A stretch of DNA of 64,000 nucleotides from Algibacter pacificus. Its GTDB lineage: Bacteria; Bacteroidota; Bacteroidia; Flavobacteriales; Flavobacteriaceae. Below are positions 52,955 through 63,624 of this stretch, piece after piece; the first letter of the stretch is position 1, and each line of letters starts with the position of its first letter. The notes beneath the pieces are model-generated. The model made no database searches. It was given only the letters and a program-made list of their open reading frames with translations, and was not told the DNA's origin. The DNA lies in the NCBI RefSeq assembly GCF_008033385.1, contig NZ_VOGY01000005.1:124001-188000 (forward strand), in the 5' to 3' direction. The position numbers and the translations under genes were made by a program.

Positions 52955-55900
52955 ATGCTAAATAAAAGCATCAAATTTTTAATAGAAAATAAACTCGTAG
53001 CAGTTCTGCTACTCGTCCTTTTTGTTGGATGGGGAACTGTAAACGCACCTTTTAATTGGGACACAGGATTTTTACCAAGCAACCCCGTAGCGGTAGATGC
53101 CATTCCAGATATTGGAGAAAACCAACAAATTGTATTTACAAAGTGGGATGGTCGTTCGCCACAAGATATAGAAGACCAAATTACTTATCCTTTAACGACT
53201 TCTTTACTCGGTATTCCAGGAGTGAAAACCATTCGTAGTTCTTCTATGTTCGGGTTTTCAAGTATCTATATCATTTTTGAAGAAGATATAGAATTCTATT
53301 GGAGTCGCAGTCGTATTCTAGAAAAACTCAATTCATTACCAAGTGGATTATTACCAGAAGGTGTTAATCCTGCATTGGGACCAGATGCCACGGGTTTAGG
53401 ACAAATATTTTGGTACACTCTTGAAGGTCGAGATGAAAACGGAAATGTTACCGGCGGTTGGGATTTACACGAACTGCGTAGCATTCAAGATTACTATGTA
53501 AAATATGCTTTATCTACTGCAAGTGGTGTTTCTGAAGTAGCTTCCATTGGTGGTTATGTTCAGGAGTATCAAGTTGATGTCAATCCAGAGTTGATGCGTC
53601 AATATAACATTGGTTTAAACCAAGTTGTAAAAGCGGTTAAAAGTAGCAATCAAGATATTGGTGCGCAGACTTTAGAAATCAATCAAGCTGAATATTTAGT
53701 GCGTGGTTTGGGTTATGTGAAATCTGTTGAAGATATTGAAAATGCTGTAGTGACTTCCGAAGATTTTACTTCAATTAAGATTAAAGACATTGGTAAAGTA
53801 TCATTAGGTCCAGCAACACGAAGAGGTTTATTAGACAAAGAAGGTGCTGAAGTCGTTGGTGGCGTTGTAGTGGCGCGATATGGTGCTAACCCAATGGAGG
53901 TCATTAACAATGTAAAAGCTCAAATTGAAGAACTAAAAGGTGGATTACCAACAAAAGTATTGGCTGATGGACGAACATCACAATTAACAGTCGTTCCTTT
54001 CTATGATCGTACCGAACTTATTCAAGAAACATTAGATACACTTAATGAAGCATTAACACTAGAAATATTAATTACCATTTTGGTTATTATTGTTATGGTT
54101 TTCAATTTAAGAGCTTCTATTTTAATTTCTGGATTGTTGCCTGTTGCAGTATTAATGGTATTTGTTACGATGAAACTGTTTAACGTAGATGCCAATATTG
54201 TAGCACTTTCTGGTATTGCTATTGCTATTGGAACTATGGTAGATGTAGGCGTCATTCTAGCAGAGAATATGATTCGCCATCTCGATGATGAAAAATTACG
54301 GTTACGAGAAGATGGTACAGCGTTAACTACAAATGAAGTAGTTTATAATGCGACTGCCGAAGTTTCAGGAGCAATCTTAACAGCGGTATTAACTACAATC
54401 ATCAGCTTTGTGCCTGTATTTACAATGATTGGTGCAGAAGGAAAATTGTTTAGACCTTTAGCTTTTACCAAAACGATGGCATTATCAGCATCTTTGGTTA
54501 TTGCTTTGTTTCTAATTCCACCATTCGCAGCTTATTTATTCAGAAAAACATCACTTAAAAGTTCATTTAAATACATTATAAATGGTGCTTTAATAATTGC
54601 TGGAATCGCAATTATGGTTACTGGATATTGGCTAGGGATTATTTTAGTTGCTTTTGGTATTACAGGTTTACTCGGAGTTTTAGGTAAACTAAATAAGAAA
54701 AACAGCAATCTTGTAAATATTATTATTTCATGTACTGCCATTATATTTTTACTTGCCGAATATTGGCGACCATTAGGTTTTGACAGAAGTATTCTAGTAA
54801 ACTTAATTTTTGTGGCTATTATTTGCTTTGGAATTTTAGGAATATTTTCAATTTTTAGAAGGTATTATGGTCAATTTTTAAATTGGGCTTTAGCAAACAA
54901 GTTATTGTTTTTAATTATTCCAGCAACTGTTCTAGTTTCTGGAGGATGGATTATGAATAATACAGGAAAAGAATTTATGCCATCTTTAAACGAAGGCTCT
55001 TTTCTATTAATGCCAACCTCATTACCACATTCAGGTGTTGCCGAAAATAAACGTGTTCTTCAGCAATTGGATATGGCTGTAGCCACCATTCCAGAAATTG
55101 AAACCGTAGTAGGAAAGTCTGGTAGAACAGAATCTGCATTAGATCCTGCGCCTTTATCTATGTACGAAAACATGATTCAGTATAAGTCTGAATACATGCG
55201 TAACTCAAAAGGAAAAAGACAACGCTACAAAGTAAACGACGATGGTGCTTTTGAGTTGAAAGATGGAACATTTATCGCCAACCCTAATAATTCAGAAAAT
55301 GTTGTTTTTACAAAAGTTAGACATGCTCAACTAATTGAAGATAATGATGGAGAATTCTATCGCAATTGGCGACCAGAAATTAATAGTCCTGATGATATTT
55401 GGAATGAAATAGTTAGAGTTACCAAATTACCAGGGGTTACTTCTGCACCAAAATTACAACCCATAGAAACCAGATTGGTCATGCTTCAAACAGGTATGCG
55501 TGCACCTATGGGAATAAAAGTAAAAGGGCAAGATTTAAAACAAATTGAAGCGTTTGGATTGCAACTAGAAACCATTCTTAAACAAGCTGAAGGTGTAAAA
55601 GAGCAAGCTGTTTTTGCAGATAGAATTGTAGGGAAACCTTATTTACTTATTGATATTGATAGAGAAAAAATAGCACGTTATGGTGTGTCTATAGAGGATG
55701 TACAAAGTGTGCTGAAAGTAGCAATTGGTGGTATGGCTATAACGCAAACGGTTGAAGGAAGAGAACGCTATGCTGTTAGGGTGCGATATCCAAGAGAACT
55801 GCGTGGTAATCCAGAAGATATAAAAGGTATTTATATTCCTGTTGAAAAAGGAAGTCCTGTTCCATTAAGTGAATTAGCAACTATTAGATATGAACAAGGT

Positions 55901-56683
55901 CCGCAAGTCATTAAAAGTGAAGACACCTTTTTAGTTGGCTATGTGTTGTTTGATAAATTAGATGGGTTTGCGGAAGTTGATGTTGTTGAAAATGCGCAAG
56001 CTTTGTTTCAGCAAAAAATAGATTCAGGAGAATTAACTGTTCCTAAAGGCATCAGCTATAAATTTACAGGAACTTATGAAAATCAGTTACGAGCTGAAAA
56101 AACACTTTCTGTAGTCGTTCCATTAGCACTTGCTATTATTTTCTTGATTCTGTATTTCCAGTTCAAATCTGTTACTACGTCATTAATGGTTTTTACAGGA
56201 ATAACGGTTGCATTTGCAGGTGGTTTTATAATGATATGGCTGTACGGTCAAGATTGGTTTTTCAATTTCAGTTTATTTGGAGAAAATATGCGAGACCTTT
56301 TCAATATGAAAACCATCAATTTGAGTGTAGCAGTTTGGGTAGGTTTTATAGCATTATTTGGTATTGCTACTGATGATGGTGTCGTTATGGCAACATACCT
56401 CACGCAAACTTTTGACCGTGAAAAACCTTCTGATAAAAAGAGTATTAGAGCTTCCGCTTTACAAGCTGCCAAAAAACGTATTCGTCCGTGTTTAATGACT
56501 ACTGTAACTACCATTTTGGCGCTTTTACCAGTATTGACATCCACAGGAAAAGGAAGTGATATTATGATACCTATGGCAATTCCAATATTTGGCGGAATGG
56601 TTATAGACATTACCTCTTACTTTATTGTACCCGTATTATATAGCTGGAGAGAAGAGTTTAAATTGAAAAGAGCAAACAAATGA
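52955..56683 (+). CDS. cusA: CusA-type copper/silver RND efflux pump
   Basis: 1242 residues. Heavy-metal RND: an N-terminal transmembrane helix, periplasmic loops with KWDGRSPQDIEDQITYPL, then the transmembrane block with GIAIAIGTMVDVGVILAEN carrying the charged residues of the proton relay. A second loop has TRLVMLQTGMRAPMGIKVKG and AIGGMAITQTVEGRERYA, where methionines may bind Cu(I)/Ag(I). It is about 200 residues longer than E. coli CusA; an insertion near residues 530-650 adds roughly four hydrophobic segments. It exports metal with CusB and the TolC-like protein. Overlaps the next gene by 4 bp. Confidence 0.93.
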   Translation: MLNKSIKFLIENKLVAVLLLVLFVGWGTVNAPFNWDTGFLPSNPVAVDAIPDIGENQQIVFTKWDGRSPQDIEDQITYPLTTSLLGIPGVKTIRSSSMFGFSSIYIIFEEDIEFYWSRSRILEKLNSLPSGLLPEGVNPALGPDATGLGQIFWYTLEGRDENGNVTGGWDLHELRSIQDYYVKYALSTASGVSEVASIGGYVQEYQVDVNPELMRQYNIGLNQVVKAVKSSNQDIGAQTLEINQAEYLVRGLGYVKSVEDIENAVVTSEDFTSIKIKDIGKVSLGPATRRGLLDKEGAEVVGGVVVARYGANPMEVINNVKAQIEELKGGLPTKVLADGRTSQLTVVPFYDRTELIQETLDTLNEALTLEILITILVIIVMVFNLRASILISGLLPVAVLMVFVTMKLFNVDANIVALSGIAIAIGTMVDVGVILAENMIRHLDDEKLRLREDGTALTTNEVVYNATAEVSGAILTAVLTTIISFVPVFTMIGAEGKLFRPLAFTKTMALSASLVIALFLIPPFAAYLFRKTSLKSSFKYIINGALIIAGIAIMVTGYWLGIILVAFGITGLLGVLGKLNKKNSNLVNIIISCTAIIFLLAEYWRPLGFDRSILVNLIFVAIICFGILGIFSIFRRYYGQFLNWALANKLLFLIIPATVLVSGGWIMNNTGKEFMPSLNEGSFLLMPTSLPHSGVAENKRVLQQLDMAVATIPEIETVVGKSGRTESALDPAPLSMYENMIQYKSEYMRNSKGKRQRYKVNDDGAFELKDGTFIANPNNSENVVFTKVRHAQLIEDNDGEFYRNWRPEINSPDDIWNEIVRVTKLPGVTSAPKLQPIETRLVMLQTGMRAPMGIKVKGQDLKQIEAFGLQLETILKQAEGVKEQAVFADRIVGKPYLLIDIDREKIARYGVSIEDVQSVLKVAIGGMAITQTVEGRERYAVRVRYPRELRGNPEDIKGIYIPVEKGSPVPLSELATIRYEQGPQVIKSEDTFLVGYVLFDKLDGFAEVDVVENAQALFQQKIDSGELTVPKGISYKFTGTYENQLRAEKTLSVVVPLALAIIFLILYFQFKSVTTSLMVFTGITVAFAGGFIMIWLYGQDWFFNFSLFGENMRDLFNMKTINLSVAVWVGFIALFGIATDDGVVMATYLTQTFDREKPSDKKSIRASALQAAKKRIRPCLMTTVTTILALLPVLTSTGKGSDIMIPMAIPIFGGMVIDITSYFIVPVLYSWREEFKLKRANK

Positions 56684-57900
56684 AAAGAATAATTTATACA
56701 CTCATAGGTTTATTAGTTTTTAGTGTTTCAAATGCACAAGAACTAGAAACACTTATTGATGAAGCATTAAATAACAATCCTGAAATTCAAAAGTTTGAAT
56801 TACAGTATAGTATTGCTTCCGAAAAAGTGAATGAAGTAAATACATTACCTAATACCGAATTTGGAGTGGGTTACTTCGTAAGCGAACCAGAAACACGTAC
56901 AGGAGCGCAACGCTTCAAAGTATCCGCTAAACAAATGTTGCCTTGGTTTGGTAATATAACAGCAAGAGAAAACTATGTGAGCGCTTTGGCAGATGCTAAA
57001 TACGAAGATATTGTTATTGCCAAAAGAAAATTGATGGTTTCGGTATCACAATCCTATTACAACCTTTACGCTAATAACGCAAAACAAGACGTATTAAGCG
57101 AGAATATTAAACTACTTAAAACTTACGAAATATTGGCTTTAACATCGGTTGAAGTTGGGAAAGCTTCAGCTGTAGATGTTTTGCGATTACAAATGCGTCA
57201 AAACGAAATGCAACAATTAAAAGATGTTTTGAGTCAACAGTTTTTAGCAGAACAAACTACTTTTAATAAGCTTTTAAATCGTGATAAAGATTTAGAAGTT
57301 TCTGTTGTTAACGAGTTAATAATTCCTTCAGAAGATTTTGAAATAACTTCTGAAAATTTGGACCTACATCCTGAATTACTGAAATTCGATAAACTCTATC
57401 AGTCGGTAGAGCAATCTGAATTATTAAACCAAAAAGAAAGCAGTCCAATGATTGGTTTCGGCTTAGATTATATCAATGTTGATAAACGTCCTAACATGGA
57501 TTTTAGTGACAATGGAAAAGATATAATTATGCCAATGGTATCCCTATCTATTCCCATATTCAATAATAAGTACAAATCCAAAACCAAACAAAATGAGTTG
57601 CAACAGCAAGAGATTTTGGCACAAAAACAAGAGCGTACAAATACTTTAGAAACACTATTAGATAAAGCAGTAAACGATAAGGTTTCAGCTAGAATAAGTT
57701 ATGTAACCCAAACTAAGAACTTAAAGCAAGCTAATGATGCTGAAGAGATTCTTATTAAAAATTACGAAACAGGAACGGTTGATTTTAATGACGTTTTGGA
57801 CATACAAGAATTGCAATTGAAGTTTCAAATGAACCAAATAGAGTCGGTTAAAACCTACTATGTGAAAACTACAATTATTAACTATTTAACAAAGCAATAA
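56680..57900 (+). CDS. TolC-family outer-membrane efflux protein
   Basis: 406 residues. A signal peptide (MKRIIYTLIGLLVFSVSNAQ) is followed by two long coiled-coil helical repeats (about 30-200 and 215-400), as in the trimeric TolC barrel-tunnel fold. There is no lipobox cysteine. It is shorter than CusC but typical for Bacteroidota metal-efflux factors. Starts inside the end of cusA (ATGA) and ends sharing one base with copA (TAATG), so all three are translationally coupled. Confidence 0.9.
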   Translation: MKRIIYTLIGLLVFSVSNAQELETLIDEALNNNPEIQKFELQYSIASEKVNEVNTLPNTEFGVGYFVSEPETRTGAQRFKVSAKQMLPWFGNITARENYVSALADAKYEDIVIAKRKLMVSVSQSYYNLYANNAKQDVLSENIKLLKTYEILALTSVEVGKASAVDVLRLQMRQNEMQQLKDVLSQQFLAEQTTFNKLLNRDKDLEVSVVNELIIPSEDFEITSENLDLHPELLKFDKLYQSVEQSELLNQKESSPMIGFGLDYINVDKRPNMDFSDNGKDIIMPMVSLSIPIFNNKYKSKTKQNELQQQEILAQKQERTNTLETLLDKAVNDKVSARISYVTQTKNLKQANDAEEILIKNYETGTVDFNDVLDIQELQLKFQMNQIESVKTYYVKTTIINYLTKQ

Positions 57901-60398
57901 TGAAACACACATATCACATACACGGAATGACTTGCAACGGTTGTCGCAGTCACGTAGAAGAAACACTTTCAAAAGTGAAAGGTGTTTCAAAGGCTTCTGT
58001 TGATTTAGAAAAAGCAGAAGCAACCATCGAAATGGAATCTCATATTCCAATAGAGAAGTTTCAAGAAGCTTTAAAAAAGGGTGGTGGAAAGTATAGTATT
58101 CATAAATCAGGAGAAGACCTTCATACAAAAGTAGAAAAGGAAAAACAGCCAAAAGGTAAAGGCTCAGGTACATTTTATTGCCCAATGCATTGCGAAGGCG
58201 AAAAGACCTATGATAAATCAGGAGATTGTCCTGTCTGCGGAATGGATTTAGTCGAAGAACAAAATCTATCCACAACTTCAATAGAACAATGGACGTGTCC
58301 TATGCATCCAGAAATTATAAAAGATGAAGCAGGTGCCTGTCCTAAATGCGGAATGGATTTAGTACCAATGGAAGCAGATAGTTCAGCGGAAGAGAAAACC
58401 TATAAAAAGTTATTAAAGAAGTTTAAGATTGCAGTAATATTCACATTGCCAATTTTCTTAATCGCAATGAGCGAAATGCTGACCAATAATCCATTGTATG
58501 ACATCATGGAACAAAAATATTGGAATTGGATTCAGTTTGCATTATCCATTCCAGTTGTATTTTATGCTACTTGGATGTTCTTTGAACGTGCCTATAAAAG
58601 TATAAAAACGTGGAATCTTAATATGTTTACACTTATTGGAATAGGTGCTGGTGTAGCTTGGTTATTTAGTGTTTTTGGTATGTTTTTTCCAGACATTTTT
58701 CCAAGTCAGTTCAAAACGGAATCTGGAGCAGTACACGTTTATTTTGAAGCAGCAACCGTTATCCTAACATTAGTGCTTTTAGGTCAACTTTTAGAAGCTC
58801 GTGCGCATAGTAAAACCAATTCAGCAGTAAAAGAATTGTTAAAGCTAGCACCCAATAAAGCTATAAAAGTAGTAGATGGCGAAGATGTTGAAGTAACCAT
58901 CGATGCTATTGAATTAAATGATATTCTAAAAGTAAAACCAGGCGATAAAATTCCTGTGGATGGCTCGATAACAGAAGGAGATACAACCATTGACGAATCT
59001 ATGATTACTGGAGAGCCAATTCCTGTTAATAAAACAGTAAATGATAAAGTAAGTAGCGGAACAATAAACGGCAACCAATCTTTTTTAATGAAAGCTGAAA
59101 AAGTGGGGAGTGATACGTTACTCTCTCAAATCATCCACATGGTTAACAATGCCAGTAGAAGTCGTGCGCCAATTCAAAATTTGGCCGATAAAGTATCAGG
59201 TTATTTTGTGCCTGTTGTGGTCATTATCTCTTTACTAACATTTGCAGTTTGGGCAATTTGGGGACCAGAACCAGTTTATGTTTATGCCTTTGTGAATGCT
59301 ATTGCTGTTTTAATAATAGCTTGTCCTTGTGCATTGGGATTGGCAACACCCATGTCTGTAATGGTTGGTGTTGGTAAAGGTGCTCAAAATGGCGTATTGA
59401 TTAAAAATGCAGAAGTACTTGAAAAAATGGGTAAGGTTACTACACTAATCGTAGATAAGACAGGAACAATTACCGAAGGAAAACCAACCGTTGAAACAGT
59501 AGGTTCTTTTGATACTGATTTTAGCGAAAATGACATTCTGAAATATATTGTTTCGTTAAACAAAAACAGCGAACATCCATTAGCAGAAGCTACCGTTAAA
59601 TATGGAAAAGAACAACATGTTGAAATTTTAAAATCTGAAACATTTAGTGCCGTTACAGGTAAAGGTGTAAAAGCTACTGTTAATAATAAAAAGGTGGCAT
59701 TAGGAAATCCTAAGATGATGGATTATGCCAATGCAGAGATAACTTCGGAAATGGAGGAAGAAGCTAAAACCTATCAAAAGCAAGGTAAAACTGTTTCTTA
59801 TTTATCAATAGATAAAAAGGTTACTGGTTATGTAGTAATAGGCGATAAAATTAAGGAAACTAGCGCCAAAGCCATTAAAGAACTTCAAGACAAAGGTATT
59901 GAAGTCATCATGTTAACAGGCGATAATCACGACACAGCACAAGCAGTAGCAACAGAATTAAATCTTACAGATTTTAAAGCAAGTATGTTGCCTGAGGATA
60001 AACTTAAAGAAGTAGAGAAACTACAAGAAAAAGGAAAGGTTGTTGCTATGGCAGGCGATGGTATTAATGACGCACCAGCACTTGCTAAAAGTGATGTAGG
60101 TGTCGCAATGGGTACAGGAACAGATGTAGCTATAGAAAGTGCCATGATAACCTTGGTAAAAGGCGATTTGCACGGTATTGTAAAAGCCAGAAATTTAAGC
60201 GATGCTGTAATGAAAAACATTAAACAGAATCTATTTTTTGCACTTATCTATAACACATTAGGTGTGCCGATTGCAGCAGGTGTTTTGTTCCCATTCTTCG
60301 GAATTTTACTCTCGCCTATGATTGCAGCATTAGCAATGAGTTTTAGCTCTGTTTCAGTTATAGCCAACGCATTAAGATTAAGAACAATTAAAGTTTAA
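57900..60398 (+). CDS. copA: Copper-translocating P-type ATPase
   Basis: 832 residues. Domain order: HMA domain (1-70) with GMTCNGC; two small heavy-metal-binding domains, YCPMHCEGE...CPVCGMDL (about 97-123) and TCPMHPEI...CPKCGMDL (about 136-157). The P1B-ATPase core follows with ITGEP, ACPCALGLATP (about 472-482, metal site), DKTGTITEGKP (phosphorylated Asp) and GDGINDAPAL. The CPC motif and the eight-helix P1B layout indicate export of Cu(I)/Ag(I) from the cytoplasm. The dual CPMH domains are a Bacteroidota-style addition. Confidence 0.95.
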   Translation: MKHTYHIHGMTCNGCRSHVEETLSKVKGVSKASVDLEKAEATIEMESHIPIEKFQEALKKGGGKYSIHKSGEDLHTKVEKEKQPKGKGSGTFYCPMHCEGEKTYDKSGDCPVCGMDLVEEQNLSTTSIEQWTCPMHPEIIKDEAGACPKCGMDLVPMEADSSAEEKTYKKLLKKFKIAVIFTLPIFLIAMSEMLTNNPLYDIMEQKYWNWIQFALSIPVVFYATWMFFERAYKSIKTWNLNMFTLIGIGAGVAWLFSVFGMFFPDIFPSQFKTESGAVHVYFEAATVILTLVLLGQLLEARAHSKTNSAVKELLKLAPNKAIKVVDGEDVEVTIDAIELNDILKVKPGDKIPVDGSITEGDTTIDESMITGEPIPVNKTVNDKVSSGTINGNQSFLMKAEKVGSDTLLSQIIHMVNNASRSRAPIQNLADKVSGYFVPVVVIISLLTFAVWAIWGPEPVYVYAFVNAIAVLIIACPCALGLATPMSVMVGVGKGAQNGVLIKNAEVLEKMGKVTTLIVDKTGTITEGKPTVETVGSFDTDFSENDILKYIVSLNKNSEHPLAEATVKYGKEQHVEILKSETFSAVTGKGVKATVNNKKVALGNPKMMDYANAEITSEMEEEAKTYQKQGKTVSYLSIDKKVTGYVVIGDKIKETSAKAIKELQDKGIEVIMLTGDNHDTAQAVATELNLTDFKASMLPEDKLKEVEKLQEKGKVVAMAGDGINDAPALAKSDVGVAMGTGTDVAIESAMITLVKGDLHGIVKARNLSDAVMKNIKQNLFFALIYNTLGVPIAAGVLFPFFGILLSPMIAALAMSFSSVSVIANALRLRTIKV

Positions 60399-60416
60399 CT
60401 ATAAAATCAAATAATT

Positions 60417-60899
60417 ATGGAAAATTCAAATCAACACTCAAATAAAGGAAACTATAAAACATTTTTTTTAATGTTAGGGTTGTCATTTATAGCAATGTAT
60501 ATAACCATGTACTTAAATACCTATGCCATAGACCATGTATATTTCAGCTTGACTCGCTTTTATATGGTTTGCTTAGGAATTTCAACGATGGCAGTTATTA
60601 TGCTATTATTCATGCTGAAAATGTATAAAAACAAAAAGAAGAATATAGCAATACTTATAGGAAGCCTAGTGCTTTTTGTAAGTGCATTAGGATTAGTTAG
60701 AGCACAAGCACCAATTGTAGGAGATGTGCTTTGGTTAAAAGGGATGATTCCTCATCATTCTATTGCCATACTAACAAGTGAACGAGCAGATATTCAAGAC
60801 CCAGAAGTCAAAAAATTAGCAAATGCTATTATTGAAGCGCAACGTAAGGAAATAGAAGAAATGAAAGCAATGATAAAACGATTAGAAAATGAAAAATAA
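60417..60899 (+). CDS. DUF305 domain membrane protein
   Basis: 160 residues with three hydrophobic segments (about 15-35, 47-67, 77-97). A DUF305 domain follows with LKGMIPHHSIAILTSERADI, where the paired histidines resemble the metal-binding MIPHHxxAI motif, and a helical C-terminus. DUF305 proteins are often encoded with copper resistance genes and are thought to bind or shuttle copper in the periplasm. Overlaps the next gene by 11 bp. Confidence 0.85.
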   Translation: MENSNQHSNKGNYKTFFLMLGLSFIAMYITMYLNTYAIDHVYFSLTRFYMVCLGISTMAVIMLLFMLKMYKNKKKNIAILIGSLVLFVSALGLVRAQAPIVGDVLWLKGMIPHHSIAILTSERADIQDPEVKKLANAIIEAQRKEIEEMKAMIKRLENEK

Positions 60900-62667
60900 T
60901 AAATTAGTCATTTACATAGGAATATTAGCAGTAGGACTTTTGTTAGGATGGTTTCTTTTTGGTAATTCAGCTGCTAAAGAAACTGAACATAATCATGATG
61001 CAGTATCTGAAGTTAATCAAATGTGGACGTGCTCAATGCATCCACAGATTATGCAACCAGAATCTGGAGATTGCCCTATTTGTGGTATGGATTTAATTCC
61101 TGCTGAAAGTAGTTCTGAAGGATTATTAGCAGACCAATTCAAGCTTACAGAAAACGCTATGGCGTTGGCAAATATTCAAACCTCAATTGTCAGCAATGGT
61201 AAAACAGAAGATAATATCATTAAATTATCTGGGAAAATTGTAGAGAATGAAGAAGCTAATGCAGTCCAAGTCAGTTATTTTTCTGGAAGAATAGAACGTC
61301 TAAATGTGAGCTTTACAGGCGAAGAAGTTAGAAAAGGGCAGTTATTGGCAACTATCTATTCGCCAGAATTATATGCAGCGCAACAAGAACTCATCACAGC
61401 AGCTTCATTAAAGGAATCACAACCTGCATTGTACAAGGCTGTACGTAACAAATTAAAATTGTGGAAGCTCTCTGAAAATCAAATTAATCAAATTGAAACT
61501 TCTGGTAAGGTTAAAGAAAACTTTCCGGTATATGCAACGGTTTCAGGTACGGTTTCAGATAAATTAGTCCAACAAGGCGATTATATTAAACTAGGTCAAC
61601 CTATACTCAAAATAGCTAATCTAAACACGGTTTGGGCAAATTTTGATGTGTATGAAAATCAAATCGATTTATTTAAAAAAGGACAAGAAATTTCAGTCAC
61701 TACCAATACTTATTCTAATAAAGAATTCAAAGCTAAAGTAGATTTTATAGATCCTGTTTTAGATACAAGAACAAGAACTGTGAAATTAAGAGCGGTGCTT
61801 AATAATAAACAGAATGTTTTTAAGCCAGGAATGTTTGTTGAAGGAAATATTAAAGGAATTTCTTCAAGTAACGAACAAATATTGACTATTCCATCTACAG
61901 CCGTTTTATGGACAGGAGAACGTTCAGTTGTCTATATAAAAACAGACCCTACTCAACCTGTTTTTGAAATGCGCATTATTACATTAGGTAATCAAATTGG
62001 CGATAATTATGAGGTGTTAGAGGGTTTGAGTATTGACGATGAGATAGTAACAAATGGAACGTTTACTGTTGATGGAGCAGCGCAATTACAAGGTAAAAAA
62101 TCAATGATGAATAAAAAAGGTGGTAAAGTTATGACTGGTCATGAAGGACATCTTGGAATGGAAAAGGATCCTTCAGCAAATAATGAGAATCATTCTAATA
62201 TGAATGAGAGGATAAAAGTGTCTAAGGACTTTCAGAATCAGATTAAAGTTGTTTTTAATGATTATATCAAATTAAAAGATGCTTTGCTTAAAGATGAATC
62301 TAATAATGTAATAACAGAATCAAAAAGACTATTGGGTAATTTATCTAAGGTTGATATGAAGCTATTAAAAGATAAAGAGGCTCATGGTCATTGGATGTCA
62401 TTAGAAAAAGAAATAAAAGCATCGGCACTATCAATTTCAAACACATCAAATATTGAATCACAACGAAATCATTTTAAGCACCTCTCATCACATTTAATTA
62501 GTACAATTCAAACCTTTGGTATCAATGAAAAAGTCTTTGTTGAGTTTTGCCCTATGGTAGACGATAACAATGGTGCATACTGGTTGAGCAGGGAAGAAAA
62601 AGTAATCAACCCATATTTTGGTGGTGCGATGCTAACCTGTGGAGAAGTAAAACAAGTAATAGAATAA
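60889..62667 (+). CDS. cusB: CusB-type periplasmic adaptor with HMBD and DUF3347
   Basis: 592 residues. An N-terminal membrane anchor (about 6-24) is followed by an HMBD zinc/copper-ribbon-like domain (TCSMHPQI...CPICGMDLIP, about 45-70). The adaptor core (about 95-410) has barrel-sandwich, hairpin and beta-barrel parts, with VSFTGEEVRKGQLLATIYSPEL and GTVSDKLVQQGDYIKLG. A His/Met-rich linker (TGHEGHLGMEKD) leads to a DUF3347 domain (about 440-592) with FCPMVDDNNGAYWL. It links CusA to the TolC-like protein and probably delivers metal. DUF3347 is the usual C-terminal extension in Bacteroidota CusB. Confidence 0.92.
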   Translation: MKNNKLVIYIGILAVGLLLGWFLFGNSAAKETEHNHDAVSEVNQMWTCSMHPQIMQPESGDCPICGMDLIPAESSSEGLLADQFKLTENAMALANIQTSIVSNGKTEDNIIKLSGKIVENEEANAVQVSYFSGRIERLNVSFTGEEVRKGQLLATIYSPELYAAQQELITAASLKESQPALYKAVRNKLKLWKLSENQINQIETSGKVKENFPVYATVSGTVSDKLVQQGDYIKLGQPILKIANLNTVWANFDVYENQIDLFKKGQEISVTTNTYSNKEFKAKVDFIDPVLDTRTRTVKLRAVLNNKQNVFKPGMFVEGNIKGISSSNEQILTIPSTAVLWTGERSVVYIKTDPTQPVFEMRIITLGNQIGDNYEVLEGLSIDDEIVTNGTFTVDGAAQLQGKKSMMNKKGGKVMTGHEGHLGMEKDPSANNENHSNMNERIKVSKDFQNQIKVVFNDYIKLKDALLKDESNNVITESKRLLGNLSKVDMKLLKDKEAHGHWMSLEKEIKASALSISNTSNIESQRNHFKHLSSHLISTIQTFGINEKVFVEFCPMVDDNNGAYWLSREEKVINPYFGGAMLTCGEVKQVIE

Positions 62668-62688
62668 TAACAATTAATTTTTAAAACA

Positions 62689-63158
<470 letters not shown>

Positions 63159-63159
63159 T

Positions 63160-63192
63160 ATAGAAGAGCCTTGTTAATTAAGGCTCTTCTAT
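63160..63192 (+). terminator. Operon-end hairpin (probable terminator)
   Basis: AGAAGAGCCTT and its perfect complement AAGGCTCTTCT (63162-63172, 63180-63190) extend to 13 bp with flanking A-T pairs around a 7-nt loop. The T run after it is poor (ATTATAAAAG), so termination strength is uncertain. Confidence 0.6.
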
Positions 63193-63245
63193 TATAAAAG
63201 TTACATGCCTACGTTATTTGCAACACCATTGCATTAAATAATGCA

Positions 63246-63253
63246 TATCTTTG
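63246..63253 (+). promoter_or_regulatory. -7 box at the DUF6660 start (leaderless)
   Basis: TATCTTTG matches TAnnTTTG and ends 5 nt before the ATG at 63259, so a transcript from it would have essentially no leader. Confidence 0.5.
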
Positions 63254-63258
63254 CTACG

Positions 63259-63570
63259 ATGAAATTTTTAGCCTTTATATTATCAATTTATATTTTCGCG
63301 CTTAATTTAGCGCCTTGCGAAGATAATGCTACGCTTGATAATGAGGTGCAAACTGAGATTTCACAAGGCATGGACAATGACCATCAGCACCAAGATTCAG
63401 ATTTATGTTCGCCTTTTTGTATTTGCCAATGTTGCCATATAAATGCAACATATTTTCAATTTGCAGATTTAAAATTTAATTTTCCTTATATATCTACTCA
63501 AGATTTTCTTTACTTAAACGGTACAGAAAAAGATTTTACTACTTCCATTTTACAGCCACCTAGGGCTTAA
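63259..63570 (+). CDS. DUF6660 family protein
   Basis: 103 residues from MKFLAFILSIYIFALNLAPC; an ATG six codons earlier overlaps the promoter box. A signal-peptide-like hydrophobic start leads to a His/Asp patch (DNDHQHQDSD) and a Cys-rich segment (LCSPFCICQCCHI) that could bind metal. It ends ILQPPRA. From memory the Cys-rich core fits DUF6660, found beside metal-efflux RND genes in Bacteroidota. Probably in one unit with the CzcA-like gene that follows. Confidence 0.72.
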   Translation: MKFLAFILSIYIFALNLAPCEDNATLDNEVQTEISQGMDNDHQHQDSDLCSPFCICQCCHINATYFQFADLKFNFPYISTQDFLYLNGTEKDFTTSILQPPRA

Positions 63571-63624
63571 TTCAGTTTTTTTAAGGATAACTATATCCAA
63601 TTTCAAGCCTATTATGGCTCTTTT

